A DNA stretch of 64,000 nt from Marchantia polymorpha subsp. ruderalis. Its lineage: Eukaryota > Streptophyta > Marchantiopsida > Marchantiales > Marchantiaceae. Positions 8,476 to 15,608 of this stretch are shown piece after piece. The stretch lies in NCBI GenBank assembly GCA_037833965.1, contig AP031354.1, forward strand, positions 11,014,001 to 11,078,000, in the 5' to 3' direction. The notes below the pieces were generated by a model. That model did not search any database. It saw nothing but the letters and a program-made list of their open reading frames with translations, and had not been told where the DNA came from. Numbering within the stretch: the first letter of the stretch is position 1; every line of letters begins with the position of its first letter. Both the position numbers and the translations under genes were made by a program.

Positions 8476-10077
8476 TCATACCACTGGCCGAGGGACTGGT
8501 GGCTGATCACACTCTGGCGCAGTGTGCCCGACCTTCTTGCAATTACTACATGTCGGAGCATAATCGTTTCGCCTTTTTGGATGGGGACACTGCGGTGAGA
8601 AGTGCCCAGCTTCCCCGCAATTATAACAAGCTCGCGGTGGCGGTGGGTCAAACGTCCCTGGAGGTGCTCTCCGCCTCACAGGTACCGTAGTGGCCCGATC
8701 CACCGGAATATATCGTGGGACTTGCATTGCTGAAACTGCAGGAGGGGTAGGCACCGACTGGACGGCGTAGGCTGTCTCTTCGCTAGCCTCTCCATAGTAC
8801 TGAGGGTGCTCTCCATAGTACGGTTGCGCCCACTCTACTGCGTTGACTGGATATGACGGCCGGGTGGTAAGGCACTCGGTGTTTGCATGTCCCACCGCCC
8901 CGCACGTAGTACACCATAAGTTCGCTCGCACTCTCCCGGGTGATTTTCTGCGATCATGCCCGCCTACCACTTGAACCTTGAGATCGGCGAAGTCCTTCAC
9001 CAGGGTCTCCATCTTCGAAGCTATATCTCCCGGCGCTCTGTCCGTAGTCACTCGTCGGATGCCCTTTTTCTTTGCTGACCCATGCTTCTTCCTCTTCTTC
9101 TCCTCCTCCGACGATGAGGTTTCCTCTTCTTCGGATGAAGAACGGTTCTCGTCCGAAGACGATTCCTCCGATGACGGAGTTGTACCTCTACGCCGTCTTC
9201 GCCCTCCTTTCGGTTTGCGCTCCTTCGACTCCCGTCTCTCTCTCCCTCTTCGGTTGAGAGTGGAAGTTTCGAAGGCTTCTGCCGATGCAATCACATCCTC
9301 AATAGTGTCGCACTTGCTGCGTCGGCAAAAAGTCTCCATCTCCCGAGTTAAACCGGTCACGTACCAATCCACAGCTTGTTGTACCGAGAAAGGGGACCCT
9401 GGTCCTGTTTTCGGTATTCTGTCGAGGAGGTCCAGAAATCTCTCAGTGTAGTCACGCAGACTCTCCTTCTTCTCTCGCTGCAAATTACGTAACTTCGTCA
9501 AAACCCGGCTGTCGTAGCCGAGCTCGCGAAAGCGACGAAGGAACTTCTCCTTCAGCTGGACCCATGTTGTCAACCCAGTCGGATCGATGCTCTCGTGATT
9601 ATACCAACTCCTCGCTTTCTTCCGCAGAAGGCTTGGAAAGATCCTTAGTCGGTCGTCGTCTGCGATCTCGCGATTGGCAATAGACACCGACTCGAATAAC
9701 TTGATGTATGAATCTGCATCGTCGTCATCCCCACTTCCTTTGTACTTCGGGTAGGAATGTTTAGTAATCGGCTGAGGTAGCCGCACATTGGCTTGTCCGT
9801 CCGCCATCAGTGTGTCTGTCGACGGTCCTCGGGCGGTCGGTTCTACTTCACTAGGCGGGTCCGTGCAAGGAATACCTAGTAGAACTGTAAGCACCAAGTT
9901 TGGTTCCGAGTCGCCGGGGGTAGGTTCCCCAAGGATGTCGGCCGAACTAGGCTTAGGTACTCTTCTTGGTGTTTTCTTGTTTTGACGCCGTGTCTCTTCC
10001 ACGGCCTTCTCTGAATCTCGTCGGAACTTGCGGACAGCCCTAGCACTTAGATTGCTCCCGCCAGCCCCAGTCGACAT
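8476..10077 (-). CDS. gag: gag capsid/nucleocapsid region, unit A
   Basis: This region has 533 codons from an ATG 64 bases downstream (in element sense) of the primer site. Residues about 100-250 form a retrotransposon Gag capsid domain (ARSWYNHE, LKEKFLRRF, LRNLQREKKESLRDYTERF). A basic stretch and a serine/glutamate-rich stretch follow (about 280-345). The nucleocapsid part has three CCHC knuckles: CTTCGAVGHANTEC, CYNCGEAGHFSPQC and CSNCKKVGHTAPEC. Three knuckles are more than most elements carry. The product should package RNA in cytoplasmic virus-like particles. Confidence 0.92.
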   Translation of the reverse strand: MSTGAGGSNLSARAVRKFRRDSEKAVEETRRQNKKTPRRVPKPSSADILGEPTPGDSEPNLVLTVLLGIPCTDPPSEVEPTARGPSTDTLMADGQANVRLPQPITKHSYPKYKGSGDDDDADSYIKLFESVSIANREIADDDRLRIFPSLLRKKARSWYNHESIDPTGLTTWVQLKEKFLRRFRELGYDSRVLTKLRNLQREKKESLRDYTERFLDLLDRIPKTGPGSPFSVQQAVDWYVTGLTREMETFCRRSKCDTIEDVIASAEAFETSTLNRRGRERRESKERKPKGGRRRRRGTTPSSEESSSDENRSSSEEEETSSSEEEKKRKKHGSAKKKGIRRVTTDRAPGDIASKMETLVKDFADLKVQVVGGHDRRKSPGRVRANLWCTTCGAVGHANTECLTTRPSYPVNAVEWAQPYYGEHPQYYGEASEETAYAVQSVPTPPAVSAMQVPRYIPVDRATTVPVRRRAPPGTFDPPPPRACYNCGEAGHFSPQCPHPKRRNDYAPTCSNCKKVGHTAPECDQPPVPRPVV

Positions 10078-10121
10078 TCACCGAGCATGGCTGCTCGTAA
10101 AAACCCCGGTGTTGACGCAAC

Positions 10122-10141
10122 TGTCCCCGGCAGCGGCGCCA
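10122..10141 (-). other. Primer binding site, unit A
   Basis: The minus strand reads TGGCGCCGCTGCCGGGGACA, 22 bases inside the internal region. It is one base from the TGGCGCCGTTGCCGGGGA primer site usual in Athila and Tat elements of plants, and it would pair with the 3' end of a host tRNA (tRNA-Arg is usually cited for Tat/Ogre). It marks the end of the upstream LTR. Confidence 0.88.
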
Positions 10142-10262
10142 AAAAGAAGTTGTCGGCTTCTTATGTAATAACCCACTAAAGGCTAAAACTGCAATATAGT
10201 GGTAGAAAGGTCGAACCCACAGGGACAGAGGAACACACAGGGTACAAAGTGTCACGTTTTAA

Positions 10263-10319
10263 CAGACTATTGAGGAGTTTGAATTCTCAGGCGACTGTCA
10301 CTCCCAGAAATACTGCAAG
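10263..10319 (-). repeat. Duplicated module in R-U5, copy 1
   Basis: This 57-bp module resembles 10672-10727 at about 85%. Both contain GAGTTTGAATTCTCAGGC and CCCAGAAATACT, and both are followed by GCAGCGTAAC within 100 bases. It is an internal direct duplication about 410 bases apart, retained in every LTR of the family seen here, including the old solo LTR. Confidence 0.8.
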
Positions 10320-10361
10320 TGTCCACTCGGAGCGCACTCGGAGGTCGCACAGTGCAGCGTA

Positions 10362-10381
10362 ACACACACACACACACACAC
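10362..10381. repeat. (AC)10 microsatellite in LTR B
   Basis: This is a dinucleotide tract in the R-U5 region. LTR D has (AC)9, the plus-strand LTR has (GT)15 (48791-48820), and the solo LTR has a longer tract interrupted by one G. It accounts for the 2-base difference in array period. Confidence 0.9.
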
Positions 10382-10671
10382 CTGAAACTACAGAAACACA
10401 ACCCAGAGATCCGTTAGGACCTCTACTTCAAGATTTCAGGGGGAAAGTCTCTCACGAGCACACTCGGCAAAGCTGCGGGCAGTGACTTCCAACTCCGGCT
10501 TTTACAACGCTTCCACTAGCTTGCTGCTAGTGTAGGAAACCCGGTTTGGACTACCTACTTCGGATCGAAGTCACTCAGACGCGGTGAACAACACTCTCAA
10601 CTCACAAAACGCGCAGAGAACACAGGTCCACACTGAAGGACTCACTGTGAAACGTTCCAGTAACACAACAA

Positions 10672-10727
10672 CAGTCTATTGAAGAGTTTGAATTCTCAGG
10701 CACTTGTCATTCCCAGAAATACTACAG
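10672..10727 (-). repeat. Duplicated module in R-U5, copy 2
   Basis: This is the second copy of the 57-bp module described at 10263-10319. It differs at roughly eight positions, so the duplication predates the divergence of the LTR copies in this window. Confidence 0.8.
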
Positions 10728-11107
10728 GGGTTACCCTCAAGGCACCTGCTGCAGCGTAACCTGAATTTACAACCAAGGCTTACACGAAGTGGCAAAACTT
10801 CACTTTGGCATTCAGGGGAAAAATCCCAAGGAGTACAATCAGAAAGGAACACTCGAAGGTGTAGGGGCGAAACTGTTCAAGTATCTAACTAGTCACTGGC
10901 TCTGAGCATCGGCAGTCACCCGCAGGTGCCGATCCGAACTACTCAAGTCTCTAACCAATGTACTAGCTCTGAACATTCGGCCGAAGGCCTTCAGCTACAA
11001 AATGCGGAACGCTAAGTTGTAACTCCTCGTGCGTGGTGACAGAACTCAAGGACACAAACACGCAAAGGAAATGGGTTCCTGATCTGCACTTCTGATGGGA
11101 AAGAACC

Positions 11108-11124
11108 CCAGGCAAAACGCCTGG
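11108..11124 (-). promoter_or_regulatory. Hairpin just downstream of the LTR TATA box
   Basis: A perfect 6-bp stem CCAGGC/GCCTGG with a 5-base loop begins three bases past the TATA box in element sense. It would therefore lie at or just before the predicted start of the RNA. The array and plus-strand LTRs keep both arms. The old solo LTR has a changed version near 59060. Confidence 0.6.
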
Positions 11125-11126
11125 AA

Positions 11127-11136
11127 CTATTTTATA
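11127..11136 (-). promoter_or_regulatory. TATA box of the genomic RNA promoter, LTR B
   Basis: The minus strand reads TATAAAATAG, 36 bases beyond the stop of the LTR gene. It is the best core-promoter match in the LTR and sets U3/R near 11100. The LTR gene is therefore upstream of the promoter in the 5' LTR. The same site is at 22331-22340, 33533-33542, 39407-39416 and 48036-48045. Confidence 0.75.
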
Positions 11137-11172
11137 CCTTCTAAATCCTAACTAGCACTACACTGCACTACG

Positions 11173-14100
11173 CTACACGCCTGCACGGAACCACGCTACA
11201 CTACACTCCGCGGAACCTGTACTACGTCTCCTGCGCGGCCGACTGCCGCGCACTAACTCCCTACCCTGCCACTCTTCCGCTCGACTGCGCAGTCCCAACC
11301 GCTGCAACGCCGCGGACACCTCCCCCTCGAGGGCAGACATGGTATCCTGTGCCTTCGAAAGAAAGGCCTCGAGCTTCTTCGCTACCTTCCGCCGACTCCT
11401 ACTGTCGCCTGACAACAACCCGGCTGCGCGCAATTCAAACTCACGCAGTGTGAGTTTCTCCTGCGCCTTCACTTCCCAGTGGGCGTAGCCCTTGAGACAG
11501 TGGGCGACTCGCCTCGCCGTCTCCACCTTCGTGCGATCCGCCTCCTTCCTGCGATCCTCTTCAATGGTCACTAATTGCGATTCGGCTTCAGCACGTTGCG
11601 CCCTCAATTCGCCACACTCTGACTGTAACCTGCGGATTAATTCTTCATCCGCCTGCCGTGCGAGCTGACATTGTTCCAACAACCGCGTCTGTCGCACGAG
11701 CTCCTCTGACAAAATCCGATTCTGGGCTTGCTCAGAGTTGAGTGCTTCCTTGACCTTCACCTGCTCCTTGGTGAGCTCGCCCAGTTTCTCATCCTTCATC
11801 TTCTCGGAGTGCTTGTAGAATTTCTGATTAAGCTTGTACTGTCCCCACAAGCACTCATGCTTCTCCTTCAAGTCCCTCAACTCCTGGTCCACTCTAGCTA
11901 ATAGCTTGCTGGTGTGGACTTTAGTGCGAGTCCTCCTGCGCACTAACTCGATGTAAGATCCCGGCTGGAGTGGGTCGGCGTATTTATCGACCTTGCGATC
12001 CAAGTACCGCAGCAACGGAATCACCTGCTCAGAGAGCGCCGCCGCCGGTGCTCCAACAATTTCCTCCTCCTCCTCCTCGGTGTCTTCTGCTCCTGACATT
12101 TCTTCCGTGGAGCCTCCGTCGTCATCATCCGAGTGGAGAATTTCAGTCGCCATTGATTGCGTCGGCGACTGCCCCGAGTGGGGCTGCACGTCCTCGACGT
12201 GTGCTGCCTGCGAAGGCACGGCTGCAGCCTCGCTGCTCGTCGCCAAAATGTCTAAGGCGGAAGGCGAATGTATCCGTGCGGCATCCCCGTCTCTCGCTTG
12301 TTGATGGTCTACCGCATCCTCTCTGCCTCTGTCGTCCGTCGCCGGAGGTGATTGAGCGGAGGGTGGCTGCGCGGGGTTGGATTGCGCATCGCGCATCGAG
12401 ATTTCATCCCGCTGACAGTCACTCCGCTCCTCCGTCTGCTGCTCCCTTGATCGGTCCGTGGGGGCTGTGCCCGGCCCGTGCGCAGGCGCATGTGCCGGCG
12501 CCTTGTCCGCCGCAGGCGTAGCGCCGCGGACATCTATCGCCGAAGGCGACATGGCCGGGGGCCGCACGCCCGATGTTCCTTGGCCTATAGGCCCTACCGC
12601 CGAAGGCGCATCTATCGGCGGACTTTCCGCCGACGGTGCGGCCTCCGCACGCTCTCTGCTCGTATCCCCTCGGCTCGAAGGCCCTGGCGCCGAAGGCGCG
12701 AATTGCGGCGCGTGGTGCGCCGGAGGGTCTGGCCCCGAGGGCCGGTGTCTCGTAGGCGGTTCTTCCGCCGGCTCCTTCCCCTTCCTACGTTGGAACGGGG
12801 GTGATTCTTGCCTGTGCACAGGCGGCACGTGTGGAGGTGTTCTGTTCACAGGCGACCTGTGCACAGGCGACCTGTGCACAGGCGAGCGCCTGTGCACAGG
12901 CGGACTGCTCCTTCCCACGCGTAAGCGTAGATCCACGTCCACTTGTGTTCGCCGGTCCGCGGAGGCTCGTCCGTCCGCGGAGGTTCGCCTGTGCGCAAAC
13001 GGAACATCTGTCCGCATCGCACGTGGTAACTCCGGAGGCCCTTGGCCCGTAGGCGGCCTCTCTCCCGACGAGGTTGCAGCGTGGCCCGTCGCTCCTGCGG
13101 TCGTCCGCGCTTCCTCTCGCCTCTCTGGCGACGCACTTCCTATCTCCGTCGCAATCGTCGCCGTGTCTGCACTGTCAGCTGGCAACACCAGTCTGCGTGC
13201 CTTCTGCTTCGGCCGGCTGTATGGCTCGCACAGCGGCCGCGGTCGAATGGGAGCAGAGGGTTCTTGATGCTGCTCCTCTTCGGACTCTTCCCTCCATCGC
13301 CGCTTCCGCGGCACTCGCGCTGCAGGGGTGTGTCTCCCTTCGTCTCTCCGTCTCGATGGGGTAGAAGTCGGGGACTCCTCCGCATCAGTGTCGACCTCGT
13401 TCTCCCGCACATACTTCCCGGGATGGTCGATGGACAATGGCGGAAAATGTTCAAGCTCCGCCGCTGTCAAACAATTCCGCTGTCGATAAAAATTGATGAG
13501 GAAAGGAGAAAGATGGTTTAGAGTTCCCCCCTTCTCCTCAAACGCGTGCTGTCGCATCACCCTGTGCAGGATGCTCGCCCAGTGAATGGGAGTTCCCTCG
13601 ATGACGCACTCCACAAAAGAGACCTGCCACAATGTGATGTAGCAGGCGCGGTGCGGCTGCAGTAATTGCATCAGCGCCGCGGACAAAGTCCGGCGAAATC
13701 GATCTTTGTAATCACGGGTCCTGTACCCATTCTTGGTAGACCTCCCGGTCTTGAACAGCTCCACAAATTGCGCCTCTTCTTGCTTGGTCACCTTGATGCT
13801 CTCGCTGTCGAAAAGGAGATGCCCTGGCATGCCAGCACATCTTCCCAACGCCTGCGCCCAATCTTGGACTATCCACCGGTCAACATGCGGACGCAATCCG
13901 CGCGAGGGTGGTCCCTGTGGCTCTAGCCACTCGCGCACCATATTCGCGCAGATGTAATTCCATCCCCATAGCAAGAAATCGAGCTTTCTTGCTATTAAGC
14001 GCTCTTCGAAAGCGCGCAGCCCGTTCTGCGGCAGGCGAAGTGGCACCATCCGCAATCTGCTCGGTCTCGTCATTGCGTTCCTGGGGTTCGCTCGCCCGCT

Positions 14101-14325
14101 CATTCTACTTCCACACTGTCCGCGTTTCTTTCTCTCTCGGCAAACTCTAATCGCTCTCAATTCCAAATCACGCGCACTCACTTCTCCCTCAATCAACAAG
14201 AAATCTCCTGTGTGGCGACGACGAGAATGGTCCGCAGCCAGCAGATGGATGCGCGCGGCGCGCACAAGAGATTGGAATCGCGAATTCAAGAATGGGACGC
14301 TCTCCGCCGCCCGGTCGAAGGTCAT
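11173..14325 (-). CDS. LTR-encoded 1,050-residue coiled-coil protein, copy B
   Basis: The frame is intact from an ATG at 14325. Residues 1-310 look globular and are the most conserved part (LPLRLPQNGLRAFEERL near 95-110, LLWGWNYIC near 118-126, an aromatic/helical block 225-285). This block loosely recalls the plant transposon-associated domain found in Gag- or Env-side frames of plant gypsy elements, but I cannot confirm that. About 315-720 is proline/serine/arginine-rich and includes SPVHR repeats near 475-510. An acidic run (SDDDD, EEEEEE) lies near 725-760 and a long charged coiled coil spans about 800-1000. I see no signal peptide or membrane span, so it is not an obvious envelope protein. 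Function is unknown; oligomerisation through the coiled coil is likely. Confidence 0.82.
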   Translation of the reverse strand: MTFDRAAESVPFLNSRFQSLVRAARIHLLAADHSRRRHTGDFLLIEGEVSARDLELRAIRVCRERKKRGQCGSRMSGRANPRNAMTRPSRLRMVPLRLPQNGLRAFEERLIARKLDFLLWGWNYICANMVREWLEPQGPPSRGLRPHVDRWIVQDWAQALGRCAGMPGHLLFDSESIKVTKQEEAQFVELFKTGRSTKNGYRTRDYKDRFRRTLSAALMQLLQPHRACYITLWQVSFVECVIEGTPIHWASILHRVMRQHAFEEKGGTLNHLSPFLINFYRQRNCLTAAELEHFPPLSIDHPGKYVRENEVDTDAEESPTSTPSRRRDEGRHTPAARVPRKRRWREESEEEQHQEPSAPIRPRPLCEPYSRPKQKARRLVLPADSADTATIATEIGSASPERREEARTTAGATGHAATSSGERPPTGQGPPELPRAMRTDVPFAHRRTSADGRASADRRTQVDVDLRLRVGRSSPPVHRRSPVHRSPVHRSPVNRTPPHVPPVHRQESPPFQRRKGKEPAEEPPTRHRPSGPDPPAHHAPQFAPSAPGPSSRGDTSRERAEAAPSAESPPIDAPSAVGPIGQGTSGVRPPAMSPSAIDVRGATPAADKAPAHAPAHGPGTAPTDRSREQQTEERSDCQRDEISMRDAQSNPAQPPSAQSPPATDDRGREDAVDHQQARDGDAARIHSPSALDILATSSEAAAVPSQAAHVEDVQPHSGQSPTQSMATEILHSDDDDGGSTEEMSGAEDTEEEEEEIVGAPAAALSEQVIPLLRYLDRKVDKYADPLQPGSYIELVRRRTRTKVHTSKLLARVDQELRDLKEKHECLWGQYKLNQKFYKHSEKMKDEKLGELTKEQVKVKEALNSEQAQNRILSEELVRQTRLLEQCQLARQADEELIRRLQSECGELRAQRAEAESQLVTIEEDRRKEADRTKVETARRVAHCLKGYAHWEVKAQEKLTLREFELRAAGLLSGDSRSRRKVAKKLEAFLSKAQDTMSALEGEVSAALQRLGLRSRAEEWQGRELVRGSRPRRRRSTGSAECSVAWFRAGV

Positions 14326-15571
14326 GGTCGGCTCTTGGTCGTGAAGAACGTCTCACTTGATGGCCGCGCCGGCTGTACGCTGGAACGGTCTTCGCTCTCA
14401 CGCGCGGCTTCACGCTCCGCCGTCGTCGATTAAACTCTCACGCTCGAATTGGCGGATTTGAACTCCGCGAGCGTGTCACCCTGCGGACATGGGGGCGTAG
14501 CGCCGAAGGCGAGTTTTCCGCCTTGCGCGGTACACTTGTTCGTACCGCCCTTCGGCCAATCTCCTTCTGCCTTGACGCGTGCGTCCGCATGTCGGACAAA
14601 AATTCAACTCCTGCCTGTGCGCAGGCAGGGGCCTCGGCGGATTCTCCGCCGGTGCGGAACTTGAACATTCTCCTGTGCACAGGCGTTCGCCTGTGCGCAG
14701 GCGAATTCCGTCCGCGGCGCTGCGCTGGCGCGGAAGGCGTTGACCGTGGTCAGCCGTCTCCGTCCAGTCTGTCCGTTCCTTGTCTCTCCGTCGGCGCTTC
14801 CGCCGCCGCAACTCCGTCCGTCCAAGAGCGCATCAACCCGTGCCGTCCGCACGGTCCGTACCTATTGGTTTACTCTGGCGGCTCTTCCGACGTACGCTGC
14901 GCTGCGCTGGCGCGGAAGGCGCCGTACACTTTCTACCTCACAAGGCGCATTTCTAGGGCCCAAGGCGGATTCTCCGCCGACGCCGAAGTGCCTGTGCACA
15001 GGCGTTCGCCTGTGCGTAGGCGGACTTCGCGCCTTCCCTAACCCTACTTCGCCTGTGCACAGGCGAACGCCTTCGTCCGCGCATAGGACAAAACTTGAAT
15101 CCCCCTTCCGCGTAGGCGGAATTCGCGCCGGTGGCGAACTCCTTCCGCCGTAGGCGACCGCCTCCGTTTCTTCCAGTAGCGATAACTCCCTAAGTCCTCG
15201 TCCGTTCCAAGCGCTCTTGGGCTCGTTAGAATCAGCGCGTCGAGCTCTTTCCAACCGGACCCTAACTTGGTCAAGGCGCCCGAGGGTTGACCTAATTACG
15301 GGGGTTTCCCTACAGCCGCGGACGCAACCTCCGAAGGCGGGTTTTGCGCCTTGCGCCGTAGAGATCCTAACTGCGGAGCTCGCAGGGAGGGTGGTGCCTG
15401 TCCTTACTGCGGCACCCCAAATCCCAGATTCTACAAGATCCCTCGAGAATCCCCGCGATCTTCCGGATTCACTCTGTTTTGATGTACCGAAGGCTATTTA
15501 CAATGCTGCCAGGGTACAGTTTTCCAAAAATGTTTTAATTTCCTCAAAATTGCCAAAAGTGGGGTACCACA
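14326..15571 (-). other. Non-coding U3 leader of LTR B
   Basis: This has the same layout as the leader of LTR A, with an AT-rich LTR start, then the palindrome field (about 14611-15066), then the LTR gene. No gene is seen. The open frames of up to 172 codons on the plus strand here change little between copies only because the copies are near-identical. Confidence 0.7.
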
Positions 15572-15584
15572 TGCCCCCCTCCTC
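15572..15584 (-). other. Polypurine tract, unit B
   Basis: The tract reads GAGGAGGGGGGCA on the minus strand, directly before LTR B at 15571, identical to unit A. Confidence 0.88.
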
Positions 15585-15608
15585 AATTGTGAGCGCCCAC
15601 GCGAACAC

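Larger units (their letters stand above)
10164..11126 (-). other. R-U5 part of LTR B (non-coding transcript leader)
   Basis: About 960 bases between the TATA box and the LTR end would form most of a 1-kb untranslated leader for gag. No gene is seen. It contains a duplicated 57-bp module (10263-10319 and 10672-10727), a (CA)n tract, and inverted repeats at 10514-10532 (CACTAGC/GCTAGTG) and 10557-10571 (ACTTCG/CGAAGT). LTRs C, D and E carry the same set. Confidence 0.75.
10164..15571 (-). repeat. LTR B, 5,408 bp, with an internal gene
   Basis: The LTR is bounded by TGTGGTACC at 15571 and GGTTATTACA ending at 10164 (TG...CA). The 5' end abuts a polypurine tract and the 3' end lies 22 bases from a primer site. 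In element sense it has a 1,246-base palindrome-rich leader, a 1,050-codon frame, a TATA box 36 bases after the stop, and about 960 bases of R-U5. By TATA position, U3 is about 4.4 kb. It serves as 5' LTR of one unit and 3' LTR of the next. Confidence 0.92.
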
